A DNA stretch of 64,000 nt from Burkholderia cepacia (GCF_001718835.1 NZ_CP013443.1:1550001-1614000), one strand, 5' to 3'. Positions 17,429 to 27,115 are shown, counted from the first letter of the stretch. Notes: generated from the letters alone by a model not told the origin. Program-made: numbers and translations.

Positions 17429-19669
17429 ATGATGACTGTCGATACCGTTTCCGCTTCCTCCGTCGCCGCACCGTCGTTCGACGACGTGCTCGCGTTCGTG
17501 CGCGAGCGGGCCGGCGACGCACGCCTGTCGTCGGGCGAACTGCTCGCCGATCACTCGGCGGGCACGGCGTCGATCATGCGCACGCTGAACGTCGATCCGC
17601 CGGCAATGCAGGCGGCCGCGCTGTTCGTGCTGACGCCGCACCTGAGCGACCCCGAGCGCGAACTCACCGAGCGTTTCGGCGACGAAGTGGCGCGGCTCGT
17701 GTCCGATGTGCGCAAGCTGTTGCGGCTCGGTACCGTCAGCCTGCGTGCCGCGCAGAACGCGGTGCCCGATGCGGGGCGCGACACGGCGGAAGAGCGGCGT
17801 ACGCAGATCGAGGCGCTGCGCAAGATGCTGCTCGCGTTCGCGCAAGACATCCGCGTGGTGTTGATCCGGCTCGCGTCGCGCCTGCAGTCGCTGCGCTACT
17901 ATGCGGCCGCGAAAATCGACCCGCCGCCCGACGTCGCGCGCGAGACGCTCGAGATCTATGCGCCGCTCGCGAACCGTCTCGGTATCTGGCAACTGAAGTG
18001 GGAGCTCGAGGATCTCGCGTTCCGCTTCGAGGATCCCGTCACCTACAAGCGGATCGCGAAGCTGCTCGACGAGAAGCGCATCGAGCGCGAAGCGTACGTC
18101 ACGCAGGCGATCGACCGGTTGCAGCAGGAGCTGGCGGACGCGAACATCCAGGCCGACGTGAGCGGCCGGCCGAAGCATATCTACAGCATCTGGCGCAAGA
18201 TGCGCGGCAAGGAGCTCGATTTCTCCGAGCTGTACGACGTGCGCGCGTTTCGTGTGATCGTGCCGGACATCAAGGATTGCTACGCGGTGCTCGGCATCGT
18301 GCATCATCTGTGGCAGCCGGTGCCGAAGGAATTCGACGACTACATCTCGCGGCCGAAGCCGAACGGCTACAAGTCGCTGCACACGGTCGTGATCGGCGAT
18401 GACGGCCGCGCGTTCGAAGTGCAGATCCGCACGCAGGAGATGCACCGTTTCGCCGAGTACGGCGTCGCTGCGCACTGGCGCTACAAGGAGGCCGGCGCGC
18501 GCGGCTACGGCGGCCAGTTCTCGGCGAGCGACAAGTACGACGAGAAGATCGCATGGCTGCGGCAGCTGCTCGCGTGGAAGGATGACGTCGAGGACGGCGC
18601 GGAAAAGTCGGGCGACAAGGCGTGGGCGCAATTGCGCGAGACGTCGCTCGACGACGACCACATCTACGTGCTGACGCCGCAGGCGCGTGTGATCGCGTTG
18701 CCGCAGGGCGCGACGCCGGTCGATTTCGCGTACCACCTGCACAGCGAGCTTGGCCATCGCTGCCGCGGCGCACGCGTCGACGGCGCGATGGTGCCGCTCA
18801 ACACGCCGCTCGCAAACGGCCAGACGGTCGAAATCGTCGCGGTGAAGGAGGGCGGGCCGTCGCGTGACTGGCTGAACCTGCAGCTCGGCTACATGAAGAG
18901 CCCGCGTGCGCGTCAGAAGGTGCGTGCATGGTTCAACTCGATCGAGCAGGAAGAAAACATCTCGCATGGCCGCGCGCTCGTCGAAAAGACGCTGCAGCGC
19001 GAGGGCAAGACATCGGTCAACCTGGACAATCTCGCCGCGAAGCTCGGCTTCAAGTCGCCCGAGGAGCTGTTCTCGGTCGTCGGCAAGGAAGAGTTCAGCC
19101 TGCGCAATGTCGAGCACGCGCTGTCCGATGCGCCGCCGCCGGAGCCGGCCCCCGAAGCGCCCGCCGATTTCGAGAAGCGCAGCAGCGGCGCGAGCGTGGC
19201 GCACGGCGCGTCGACCGGCGTGCTGGTCGTGGGCGTTGACGCGCTGCTGACCCAGCTCGCGCGCTGCTGCCGTCCGGCGCCGCCCGACCCGATCAGCGGC
19301 TTCGTCACGCGCGGCAAGGGGATGTCGATCCACCGCACCGATTGCCCGACGTTCCGCCGGATGGTCGAGCGCGCGCCGGAGCGTGTGCTGCAGACGACCT
19401 GGTCGGCCGACGTACTCGGCGGGCGCGGTGCGTCCGTCTATCCGGTCGACCTGATGATCGAGGCGAGCGACCGGCAAGGGTTGCTGCGCGACATCTCCGA
19501 AGTGTTCGCGCGCGAGAAGATGAACGTGGTGGGTGTGAAGACGCAGAGCCGCCGCAATGCGGCATTCATGCAATTCACGGTCGAGGTGTCGAACTCGGCG
19601 CAGGTGCAGCGCGCGTGCACGCTGCTCGGCGAGGTGCAAGGCGTCGTGCGGGCCGGCCGAAAGGCGTGA
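17429..19669 (+). CDS. relA: RelA-type (p)ppGpp synthetase (746 aa)
   Basis: This protein makes (p)ppGpp from GTP/GDP and ATP in response to uncharged tRNA at the ribosome. Domain order: a degenerate HD hydrolase domain (residues about 20-160, where the metal-binding His-Asp is replaced by FVLTPHL), a synthetase domain with KEFDDYISRPKPNGYKSLH near 300 (the EXDD variant that marks RelA rather than SpoT), a TGS domain near 420, then a CCRPAPPDPISGF region and a C-terminal ACT domain. It is therefore expected to be a synthetase only. It precedes tRNA-Val and the thrS cluster. Confidence 0.95.
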   Translation: MMTVDTVSASSVAAPSFDDVLAFVRERAGDARLSSGELLADHSAGTASIMRTLNVDPPAMQAAALFVLTPHLSDPERELTERFGDEVARLVSDVRKLLRLGTVSLRAAQNAVPDAGRDTAEERRTQIEALRKMLLAFAQDIRVVLIRLASRLQSLRYYAAAKIDPPPDVARETLEIYAPLANRLGIWQLKWELEDLAFRFEDPVTYKRIAKLLDEKRIEREAYVTQAIDRLQQELADANIQADVSGRPKHIYSIWRKMRGKELDFSELYDVRAFRVIVPDIKDCYAVLGIVHHLWQPVPKEFDDYISRPKPNGYKSLHTVVIGDDGRAFEVQIRTQEMHRFAEYGVAAHWRYKEAGARGYGGQFSASDKYDEKIAWLRQLLAWKDDVEDGAEKSGDKAWAQLRETSLDDDHIYVLTPQARVIALPQGATPVDFAYHLHSELGHRCRGARVDGAMVPLNTPLANGQTVEIVAVKEGGPSRDWLNLQLGYMKSPRARQKVRAWFNSIEQEENISHGRALVEKTLQREGKTSVNLDNLAAKLGFKSPEELFSVVGKEEFSLRNVEHALSDAPPPEPAPEAPADFEKRSSGASVAHGASTGVLVVGVDALLTQLARCCRPAPPDPISGFVTRGKGMSIHRTDCPTFRRMVERAPERVLQTTWSADVLGGRGASVYPVDLMIEASDRQGLLRDISEVFAREKMNVVGVKTQSRRNAAFMQFTVEVSNSAQVQRACTLLGEVQGVVRAGRKA

Positions 19670-19716
19670 GGCCGGGGCCGGATCGGCATTATTTTGCTGC
19701 GGTTGCATAAAAATGC

Positions 19717-19745
19717 TTGCCAAGTGAATTGCAGCTCCATATAAT
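19717..19745 (+). promoter_or_regulatory. Sigma70 promoter of tRNA-Val
   Basis: TTGCCA (19717-19722) and TATAAT (19740-19745) are separated by exactly 17 bp. The -10 element lies 12 bp before the mature tRNA 5' end, so transcription should start within a few bases of the tRNA. Confidence 0.85.
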
Positions 19746-19757
19746 CTTAGCTTCTCT

Positions 19758-19834
19758 AGGCTCGTAGCTCAGCTGGTTAGAGCACCACCTTGACATGGTG
19801 GGGGTCGTTGGTTCGAGTCCAATCGAGCCTACCA
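19758..19834 (+). tRNA. tRNA-Val (anticodon GAC)
   Basis: A 77-nt cloverleaf. The acceptor stem is AGGCTCG/CGAGCCT with discriminator A and encoded CCA. The D arm contains GCTCAGCTGGTTAGAGC. The anticodon stem is CCACC/GGTGG around loop TTGACAT, giving GAC, which reads valine GUC/GUU. The T arm has GGTTCGAGTCC. Confidence 0.97.
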
Positions 19835-19996
19835 ACGAATTGAGAATGCCCGGTATCCGGGTATTCGATGCAGCAAATAACTCAACGCGAACAAGGCGAA
19901 TACGGTTATGACACCGCGAACGTTGACCGAAACCTTTTCGGAGCGACGCTAGTCGAGGAACCCTTTCGCCCTTTCAGTCTGAGTGAAGTATCGAAT

Positions 19997-20029
19997 GCGG
20001 CCCCTCGAAAGCGGGGCCGCATTTTTTTT
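19997..20029 (+). terminator. Terminator between tRNA-Val and thrS (possible thrS leader attenuator)
   Basis: GCGGCCCC and GGGGCCGC form a perfect 8-bp stem around TCGAAAGC and are followed by eight Ts. It is 163 bp after tRNA-Val and 77 bp before the thrS start. It can end tRNA transcripts, or act as an attenuator if the thrS promoter lies upstream of it. No open frame of note is present between tRNA-Val and thrS (19835-20105). Confidence 0.8.
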
Positions 20030-20105
20030 GTCGCGAAATTTTCCCGCGCGATTTTCATGTCGCGTACCTGGTCTGCCGCCCACTGTCGGCATCACGGAGA
20101 TTGCT

Positions 20106-22013
20106 ATGGTTTCGATACGCTTGCCTGACGGCTCAGTTCGACAATACGAGCATCCGGTGACAGTTGCCGAGGTTGCAGCCTCGATCGGTCCCGGCCTTGC
20201 GAAGGCTGCGCTTGGTGGCAAGCTCGATGGCGAGCTCGTCGATACGTCGGCCGTGATCGACCGCGACGCGTCGCTCGCGATCGTGACCGACAAGGATGCC
20301 GACGGCCTCGACATCATCCGCCACTCGACGGCGCACTTGCTCGCATACGCGGTGAAGGAACTGTATCCGGACGCGCAGGTGACGATCGGCCCCGTGATCG
20401 ACAACGGCTTCTATTACGACTTCTCGTACAACCGTCCGTTTACGCCTGAAGATCTGGAGAAGATCGAAAAGCGCATGCAGGAGCTCGTGAAGAAGGACGA
20501 GCCCGTGACGCGCCGCGTCGTGTCGCGCGACGAAGCGGCGGGCTACTTCCGCAGCATCGGCGAGAAGTACAAGGCCGAGATCATCGAATCGATTCCGCAA
20601 AGCGACGAAATCAAGCTGTATTCGCACGGCGGCTTTACCGATCTGTGCCGCGGCCCGCACGTGCCGTCGACGGGCAAGCTGAAGGTCTTCAAGCTGATGA
20701 AGGTCGCGGGCGCGTACTGGCGCGGCGATTCGAAGAACGAGCAGCTGCAGCGCATCTACGGCACGGCCTGGACGAAGAAGGAAGACCAGGACCAGTACCT
20801 GCACATGCTCGAGGAAGCGGAAAAGCGCGACCACCGCAAGCTCGGCAAGCAGCTCGACCTGTTCCACATGCAGGAAGAGTCGCCCGGCATGGTGTTCTGG
20901 CATCCGAAGGGCTGGGCGCTGTGGCAGCAGGTCGAGCAGTACATGCGCCGCCGCGTGAACGAAGCCGGCTACCTCGAGATCAAGACGCCGATGATCATGG
21001 ACCGCTCGCTGTGGGAGGCGTCGGGCCACTGGCAGAACTACCGCGAGAACATGTTCACGACGGAGTCGGAGAAGCGCGACTACGCGATCAAGCCGATGAA
21101 CTGCCCGGGTCACGTCCAGGTGTTCAAGCACGGCCTGCGCTCGTATCGCGACCTGCCGCTGCGCTACGCGGAATTCGGTTCGTGCCACCGCAACGAGGCG
21201 TCGGGCGCGCTGCACGGCCTGATGCGCGTGCGCGGCTTCGTGCAGGACGATGCGCACATCTTCTGTACGGAAGACCAGTTCATCTCGGAGTCGATCGCGT
21301 TCAACACGCTGGCGATGAGCGTGTACAAGGACTTCGGTTTCGATCACATCGACATCAAGCTGTCGCTGCGCCCGGATCAGCGTGCGGGCACGGACGAGAC
21401 GTGGGATCGCGCCGAGCAGGGCCTGCGCGACGCACTGACCGCCTGCGGTCTGACGTGGGAAGAATTGCCGGGTGAAGGCGCGTTCTACGGCCCGAAGATC
21501 GAGTACCACATCAAGGATGCGCTCGGCCGTTCGTGGCAGTGCGGCACGCTGCAGCTCGACATGGTGCTGCCGGAGCGTCTCGGCGCCGAGTATGTTGCCG
21601 ACGACAGCAGCCGTCGCCGGCCGGTGATGTTGCACCGTGCGATCGTCGGTTCGATGGAGCGTTTCCTCGGCATTTTGATCGAGCACCACGCTGGTGCAAT
21701 GCCTGCCTGGCTCGCGCCGTTCCAGGCAGTTGTGCTCAATATCGCCGAAAGTCAGGCCGAATATGCGCAGTCTCTGGCCCAATCGTTGCAAAAACAAGGG
21801 GTTAGAGTGGCGGCCGATTTGCGCAACGAGAAGATTAGCTATAAAATACGCGAGCACACGCTGGAAAAGGTGCCTTATCTCCTCGTCGTGGGTGATAAGG
21901 AGCGTGATGCGCAAACGGTAGCCGTGCGTGCCCGTGGCGGCGTCGATCTTGGCGTGATGCCGGTCGAAGCCTTCGTTGAGCGTCTGCAGGAAGACCTGCG
22001 CTCGTTCAAGTAA
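20106..22013 (+). CDS. thrS: Threonyl-tRNA synthetase (635 aa)
   Basis: A class II synthetase that charges tRNA-Thr. Order: TGS domain (residues 1-60), second additional editing domain (about 60-225; HSTAHLLAYA), catalytic core with the zinc-binding Cys in MNCPGHV near 337, motif 2 (YAEFGSCHRNEASGALHGL), and a C-terminal anticodon-binding domain. Start ATG 20106 follows GGAG (20096-20099) and begins MVSIRLPDGSVRQY. It heads the thrS-infC-rpmI-rplT-pheST cluster. Confidence 0.97.
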   Translation: MVSIRLPDGSVRQYEHPVTVAEVAASIGPGLAKAALGGKLDGELVDTSAVIDRDASLAIVTDKDADGLDIIRHSTAHLLAYAVKELYPDAQVTIGPVIDNGFYYDFSYNRPFTPEDLEKIEKRMQELVKKDEPVTRRVVSRDEAAGYFRSIGEKYKAEIIESIPQSDEIKLYSHGGFTDLCRGPHVPSTGKLKVFKLMKVAGAYWRGDSKNEQLQRIYGTAWTKKEDQDQYLHMLEEAEKRDHRKLGKQLDLFHMQEESPGMVFWHPKGWALWQQVEQYMRRRVNEAGYLEIKTPMIMDRSLWEASGHWQNYRENMFTTESEKRDYAIKPMNCPGHVQVFKHGLRSYRDLPLRYAEFGSCHRNEASGALHGLMRVRGFVQDDAHIFCTEDQFISESIAFNTLAMSVYKDFGFDHIDIKLSLRPDQRAGTDETWDRAEQGLRDALTACGLTWEELPGEGAFYGPKIEYHIKDALGRSWQCGTLQLDMVLPERLGAEYVADDSSRRRPVMLHRAIVGSMERFLGILIEHHAGAMPAWLAPFQAVVLNIAESQAEYAQSLAQSLQKQGVRVAADLRNEKISYKIREHTLEKVPYLLVVGDKERDAQTVAVRARGGVDLGVMPVEAFVERLQEDLRSFK

Positions 22014-22062
22014 CCGCCCTGGCAGCGCGGCTCGTTTTTTTAATTTTTAGAGGAAACGTAAC

Positions 22063-22587
22063 ATCGCTACTGATAAGTCGTCGCATCGCATCAACGGTGA
22101 AATCACTGCGCCGGAAGTGCGTCTGGTCGGGATCGAGAACGAACCGCTCGGTATCGTAAAACTCGCTGATGCTTTCCGTAAATCGGAAGAACTGGATGTT
22201 GACCTGGTGGAAATCGCGCCGCAAGCGGTTCCCCCGGTTTGCCGTCTGATGGATTACGGCAAGTTCAAGTACCAGGAATCGAAGAAGCAGCACGAAGCGA
22301 AGCTGAAGCAGAAGGTTATCCAGGTCAAGGAAGTCAAGTTCCGCCCGGGTACCGATGACGGGGATTACAACGTCAAGCTCCGCAATCTCGTGCGCTTCCT
22401 CGAAGAAGGCGACAAGACGAAGATCACGTTGCGTTTCCGCGGTCGCGAAATGGCTCACCAGGAAATCGGTATGCGGATGCTTGAGCGTCTGCGCACGGAT
22501 CTCGAGGAAGTCGGCCAGGTCGAGCAGATGCCGAAGATGGAAGGGCGCCAGATGATCATGGTGCTCTCGCCGAAGAAAAAGAAGTAA
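22063..22587 (+). CDS. infC: Translation initiation factor IF-3 (174 aa, AUC start)
   Basis: IF-3 binds the 30S subunit, prevents subunit joining and rejects non-canonical start codons. The protein reads ATDKSSHRINGEITAPEVRL after the start, then CRLMDYGKFKYQ at the linker and ends MVLSPKKKK. The frame has no ATG, GTG or TTG in the right place; the only start with a proper ribosome site (GAGGAAA, 22050-22056) is ATC at 22063. E. coli infC uses AUU, which lets IF-3 repress its own translation, and AUC here should do the same. A downstream in-frame GTG at 22117 would remove the conserved HRIN segment. Confidence 0.95.
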   Translation: MATDKSSHRINGEITAPEVRLVGIENEPLGIVKLADAFRKSEELDVDLVEIAPQAVPPVCRLMDYGKFKYQESKKQHEAKLKQKVIQVKEVKFRPGTDDGDYNVKLRNLVRFLEEGDKTKITLRFRGREMAHQEIGMRMLERLRTDLEEVGQVEQMPKMEGRQMIMVLSPKKKK

Positions 22588-22776
22588 CGGGCCCGCGCGC
22601 TTCGCGCGCAGGTTCGCAGTGGTTCGGCGCGTTGCCCGGTCAGGGCGGCGTGCCAGCAATGACGGCGGCTGCGCAAGCGGTTCGCCGTACACAAGTGGAC
22701 TGGGTTTCGAAGGGCGGGTCAAGGGCGCAAGCCAACCGCACACCCATCGCCATCTAATAAACTGGAGTTGTTCGTC

Positions 22777-22974
22777 ATGCCTAAGATGAAGACCAAGAAG
22801 AGCGCTGCAAAGCGCTTCGTGGTGCGTCCGGGCGGTACCGTCAAGCGCGGTCAAGCCTTCAAGCGTCACATCCTGACCAAGAAAACCACGAAGAACAAGC
22901 GCCACCTGCGCGGCGCAACGGCAGTTCACGATTCCGATCTGAACTCCGTCCGCGCGATGCTGCCGTTCGCGTAA
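22777..22974 (+). CDS. rpmI: 50S ribosomal protein L35 (65 aa)
   Basis: A very basic small protein beginning [14 protein letters not shown], with the L35 signature [18 protein letters not shown]. It follows infC after a 189-bp gap that contains a GCGCGC hairpin. In E. coli the matching region is the site where L20 represses rpmI-rplT translation, but that structure was not proven here. It is followed by rplT after 30 bp. Confidence 0.97.
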
Positions 22975-23004
22975 CCCCTCAATCGATACTCTAAGGAGAG
23001 AAAC

Positions 23005-23364
23005 ATGCCTCGAGTCAAACGTGGGGTAACCGCACGGGCCCGCCACAAGAAGATCATCAACCTGGCCAAGGGTTATCGCGGTCGCCGCAATAACGTCTAC
23101 CGCATCGCCAAGCAGGCGGTGATGCGTGCCGGTCAGTACGCTTATCGCGATCGTCGCAACAAGAAGCGTGTGTTCCGCGCACTGTGGATCACGCGTATCA
23201 ACGCGGCGGTTCGTCAGCACGACATGACCTACAGCGTGTTCATCAACGGCCTGAAGAAGGCGTCGATCGAACTCGACCGTAAGGTGCTGGCTGACATGGC
23301 GGTGTTCGACAAGGCTGCTTTTGCTGCGATCGTCAAGCAGGTGAAAGCCGCCGTTGCAGCCTAA
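23005..23364 (+). CDS. rplT: 50S ribosomal protein L20 (119 aa)
   Basis: L20 is an assembly protein that binds 23S rRNA early, and in E. coli it also represses its own operon. The sequence [27 protein letters not shown], and [20 protein letters not shown] are diagnostic. AAGGAGAG lies about seven bases before the start. The operon continues to pheS through a terminator-like hairpin. Confidence 0.98.
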
Positions 23365-23431
23365 TTGCGAAATTAGCACTGCGTGGTTAGTTGCAGCGAT
23401 GCTCCGGTAGTTTCGGCCGCTGCAGCGAAAA

Positions 23432-23457
23432 CGGGGCTCTTCCGAGCCCCTTTTTTG
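23432..23457 (+). terminator. Terminator/attenuator between rplT and pheS
   Basis: GGGGCTC and GAGCCCC form a 7-bp stem around TTCC, followed by six Ts. The preceding bases hold a GCAGCG...CGCTGC repeat that could form a competing upstream hairpin. No phenylalanine-rich leader peptide like E. coli pheL is seen. Confidence 0.8.
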
Positions 23458-23512
23458 TTTGGTGTGCGATTTCGCTCGCCAAGACCGAATGACGTTGGAA
23501 ATGATGGGATCT

Positions 23513-24526
23513 ATGGATCTGGACCAGATTGTCGCCGACGCGCAGCAGTCCTTCGAACAGGCTGCCGACATCACCACGCTCGAAAACGAGAAAGCACGAT
23601 TTCTCGGCAAATCGGGTGCGCTGACCGAGTTGCTGAAGGGCCTCGGCAAGCTCGATCCCGAAGCACGCAAGACCGAAGGCGCACGCATCAACGTCGCGAA
23701 GCAGCAGGTTGAAGCCGCGCTGACCGCACGCCGTCAGGCACTGGCCGACGCGCTGCTGAACCAGCGCCTCGCCGCCGAGTCGATCGACGTGACGTTGCCG
23801 GGCCGCGGCGCCGGTGCAGGCAGCCTGCATCCCGTGATGCGCACGTGGGAGCGTGTCGAACAGATTTTCGGCTCGATCGGCTTCGATGTGGCAGACGGCC
23901 CCGAAATCGAGACCGACTGGTACAACTTCACGTCGCTGAACAGCCCGGAGAACCATCCGGCGCGTTCGATGCAGGACACCTTCTACGTCGAAGGCAAGGA
24001 TGCCGACGGCCGCCAGCTGCTGCTGCGCACGCACACGAGCCCGATGCAGGTGCGTTATGCCCGCATGAACCGTCCGCCGATCAAGGTGATCGCGCCGGGC
24101 CGCACGTATCGCGTCGACAGCGATGCGACCCACTCGCCGATGTTCAATCAGGTCGAGGGGCTGTGGATCGACGAAAACATCAGCTTCGCCGATCTCAAGG
24201 GCGTCTATACCGACTTCCTGAAAAAATTCTTCGAGCGCGACGACATCCTCGTGCGCTTCCGTCCGTCGTATTTCCCGTTCACGGAACCGTCGGCCGAGAT
24301 CGACATGATGTTCGAGCAAGGCAAGAACGCCGGCAAGTGGCTCGAGATTTCCGGTTCGGGGCAGGTGCATCCGACCGTGATTCGCAACATGGGCCTCGAT
24401 CCCGAGCGCTACATCGGCTTCGCGTTCGGCAGCGGCCTCGAGCGCCTGACGATGCTGCGCTACGGCGTCCAGGATCTCCGGCTGTTCTTCGAGAACGACC
24501 TGCGTTTCCTGCGCCAGTTCGCGTAA
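23513..24526 (+). CDS. pheS: Phenylalanyl-tRNA synthetase alpha subunit (337 aa)
   Basis: The alpha subunit of the alpha2-beta2 enzyme that charges tRNA-Phe. It has an N-terminal coiled coil (residues 1-90) and a class II catalytic core with HPARSMQDTFYV near 150, GRTYRVDSDATHSPMFNQVEG near 205, and FGSGLERLTMLRYG near the C-terminus. MDLDQIVADAQQSF at 23513 is the usual start; an upstream in-frame start adds 18 residues with no family match. pheT follows after 96 bp. Confidence 0.97.
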   Translation: MDLDQIVADAQQSFEQAADITTLENEKARFLGKSGALTELLKGLGKLDPEARKTEGARINVAKQQVEAALTARRQALADALLNQRLAAESIDVTLPGRGAGAGSLHPVMRTWERVEQIFGSIGFDVADGPEIETDWYNFTSLNSPENHPARSMQDTFYVEGKDADGRQLLLRTHTSPMQVRYARMNRPPIKVIAPGRTYRVDSDATHSPMFNQVEGLWIDENISFADLKGVYTDFLKKFFERDDILVRFRPSYFPFTEPSAEIDMMFEQGKNAGKWLEISGSGQVHPTVIRNMGLDPERYIGFAFGSGLERLTMLRYGVQDLRLFFENDLRFLRQFA

Positions 24527-24622
24527 CGCCGCGCGCCGCGCCGACCTGTGCCCGTGCACGCCCCGACGGACGATCCGACGGGGCCCGGGCGTCGATCTAA
24601 CCTGTTTCGAACGTAGACATCC

Positions 24623-27052
24623 ATGCAATTCCCTGAATCCTGGTTGAGAACCTTTGTCGACCCGCAGCTGACGACCGACGAACTGTCGCACGCGCTGACG
24701 ATGGCGGGGCTCGAAGTCGAATCGCTGAGCAAGGCTGCGCCGCCGACGTCGAAGATCGTCGTCGGCCGCGTGCTCGAAGTCGTCAAGCATCCGGATGCGG
24801 ACAAGCTCAATGTCTGCCAGGTCGATGCCGGCACCGGCGCGACGCTGAATATCGTCTGCGGCGCACCGAACGTCGCGCCCGGCATCAAGGTGCCGGTCGC
24901 GCTGGTCGGCGCGGAACTGCCGCCGGCGGAAGAGGGTGGCAAGCCGTTCGCGATCAAGCTGTCGAAGCTGCGCGGCGTGGAGAGCCAGGGGATGCTGTGC
25001 TCGGCGCGTGAACTGAAGCTGTCCGAGGATCACAGCGGCCTGCTGGTGCTGCCGGAAGATACGCCGGTCGGCCAGGACATCCGCGAGACGCTCAATCTCG
25101 ACGACACGATCTTCGAAATCAAGCTGACGCCGAACAAGGCCGACTGCCTGTCCGTGTTCGGCATTGCGCGCGAGACGGCCGCGATCACCGGCGCGCCGCT
25201 GACGCCGGTCGATATCCGCCCGGTGCGCGTCGAACTCGACGAAACGCTGCCGGTGCGCATTGCCGCACCGGATCTGTGCGGCCGCTTCTCGGGTCGCGTG
25301 ATCCGCGGCGTGAACGCGCGTGCGAAGACCCCGCAGTGGATGGTCGAGCGCCTCGAGCGCTCCGGCCAGCGCAGCGTGTCGGCGCTCGTCGATATCTCGA
25401 ACTACGTGATGTTCGAGCTCGGCCGCCCGTCGCACGTGTTCGATCTCGACAAGATCCACGGCGGCATCGAGGTGCGCTGGGGCAAGCGCGGCGAATCGCT
25501 GAAGCTGCTCAACGGCAACACGGTCGAGCTCGACGAAACGGTCGGTGTCATTTCGGATGACCGCCAGGTCGAGAGCCTGGCCGGCATCATGGGCGGCGAC
25601 AGCACGGCCGTCACGCTCGATACGACCAACATCTACCTGGAAGCCGCGTTCTGGTGGCCGGACAGCATCCGCGGCCGTGCGCGCAAGTACAACTTCTCGA
25701 CCGATGCGGCCCATCGCTTCGAGCGCGGCGTCGATTACGCGACGACCGTCGAGCACGTCGAGCGCATTACGCAACTGATTCTCGAGATCTGCGGCGGCAA
25801 GGCCGGCCCGGTCGACGATCAGTCCGTGAACCTGCCGCAGCGCGCGCCGGTGAAGATGCGCGTGTCGCGCGCAAACCGCATCATCGGCGTGCAGATCGGT
25901 GCCGACGAGATCGCCAGCATCTTCACGCGCCTCGGCCTGCCGTTCGAGCGTGAAGACGACGCGTTCCTCGTCACGCCGCCGTCGCATCGCTTCGACATCG
26001 AGATCGAGGAAGACCTGATCGAGGAAGTGGCGCGGATCTACGGTTTCGAAAAGATTCCGGCGCGTCCGCCGGTCGCGACGAGCGAGATGCGCGCGACCAA
26101 CGAGACGCGGCGCTCGATCCACGATATCCGTCACGCGCTCGCCGCGCGCGACTACGCGGAAACCGTCAACTTCAGCTTCGTCGATGCGGAGTGGGAGCAG
26201 GATTTCGCGGGCAACGACCAGCCGATCCGCCTGCTGAACCCGATCGCGAGCCAGCTCTCGGTGATGCGCACGACGCTGTTCGGCAGCCTGATTTCCGTGC
26301 TGCGCCACAACCTGAACCGCCGTGCAGATCGCGTGCGCGTGTTCGAGGCCGGTCGCGTGTTCCTCGCCGACTCGTCGGTCACGTCGGGCGAGCTGACGGT
26401 CGAGGGCTACGTGCAGCCGAAGCGCGTCGGTGCGCTTGCCTATGGCCCGGCGCTCGACGAGCAGTGGGGCGTGGCGACCCGTGCGGTCGATTTCTTCGAC
26501 GTGAAGGGCGATCTCGAGGCGCTGCTCGCGCCGGTAGCCGCACGCTTCGTGAAGGCGGAGCATCCGGCCCTCCATCCGGGGCGCAGCGCGCGAATCGAAG
26601 TCGACGGCCGTGCGGTTGGCTGGATCGGCGAGTTGCACCCGCGCCTGATGCAGAAGTACGAGCTGCCGCACGCTCCGGTGATGTTCGAAATCGACGCGGA
26701 CGCGCTGATTGCGCGTGCATTGCCCACGCCGACCGATGTGTCGAAATTCCCGCCGGTTCGTCGCGATATCGCCGTTGTCGTCGATCAGGCGGTCGAGGTT
26801 CAGGCACTTTTCGACGAAATGAAGAAGGCGCTTGCCGAAGAGGCCTGCCGATTCGTTCAGAAGGTTGTACTCTTCGACGAATTTCGTGCAAAATCAAATA
26901 CTTCCGGTGGCCTTGCCGCGCACGAGAAGAGCCTTGCCTTCCGCGTGACGCTGCAGGACGCGGCTGGCACGCTACAGGACGAGATCGTCGATCAGGCGAT
27001 CCAGGCGCTGGTCGAGCGGATGGCTCGCGCCGGTGCGCGCCTGCGCGGCTAA
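24623..27052 (+). CDS. pheT: Phenylalanyl-tRNA synthetase beta subunit (809 aa)
   Basis: Domain order: EMAP-II-like tRNA-binding domain (about 40-150; VVGRVLEVVKHPDADKL), B3/B4 editing domain (about 210-390), B5 domain (about 400-475), a catalytic-like core, and the C-terminal FDX-ACB anticodon-binding domain (KFPPVRRDIAVVV near 710). It assembles with PheS. It is the last synthetase gene before ihfA, an arrangement shared with many proteobacteria. Confidence 0.97.
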   Translation: MQFPESWLRTFVDPQLTTDELSHALTMAGLEVESLSKAAPPTSKIVVGRVLEVVKHPDADKLNVCQVDAGTGATLNIVCGAPNVAPGIKVPVALVGAELPPAEEGGKPFAIKLSKLRGVESQGMLCSARELKLSEDHSGLLVLPEDTPVGQDIRETLNLDDTIFEIKLTPNKADCLSVFGIARETAAITGAPLTPVDIRPVRVELDETLPVRIAAPDLCGRFSGRVIRGVNARAKTPQWMVERLERSGQRSVSALVDISNYVMFELGRPSHVFDLDKIHGGIEVRWGKRGESLKLLNGNTVELDETVGVISDDRQVESLAGIMGGDSTAVTLDTTNIYLEAAFWWPDSIRGRARKYNFSTDAAHRFERGVDYATTVEHVERITQLILEICGGKAGPVDDQSVNLPQRAPVKMRVSRANRIIGVQIGADEIASIFTRLGLPFEREDDAFLVTPPSHRFDIEIEEDLIEEVARIYGFEKIPARPPVATSEMRATNETRRSIHDIRHALAARDYAETVNFSFVDAEWEQDFAGNDQPIRLLNPIASQLSVMRTTLFGSLISVLRHNLNRRADRVRVFEAGRVFLADSSVTSGELTVEGYVQPKRVGALAYGPALDEQWGVATRAVDFFDVKGDLEALLAPVAARFVKAEHPALHPGRSARIEVDGRAVGWIGELHPRLMQKYELPHAPVMFEIDADALIARALPTPTDVSKFPPVRRDIAVVVDQAVEVQALFDEMKKALAEEACRFVQKVVLFDEFRAKSNTSGGLAAHEKSLAFRVTLQDAAGTLQDEIVDQAIQALVERMARAGARLRG

Positions 27053-27115
27053 GGAGGAGGTCCGCCCGCTCGCGGGCGGTCTTTTCCGACCGTAAGTTTT
27101 GATTTAACGCGCTGT

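Noticed and set aside
17429..19669. SpoT (bifunctional hydrolase/synthetase) as an alternative to RelA
   Set aside because: The HD hydrolase motif is degenerate and the synthetase has EXDD instead of RXKD, which identifies RelA.
23387..26671. A very long open frame on the minus strand opposite pheS and pheT (over 1000 codons)
   Set aside because: It is the GC-bias shadow of pheST: Arg/Ala/His-rich, no family motif, no ribosome site, and fully overlapped by two confident genes.
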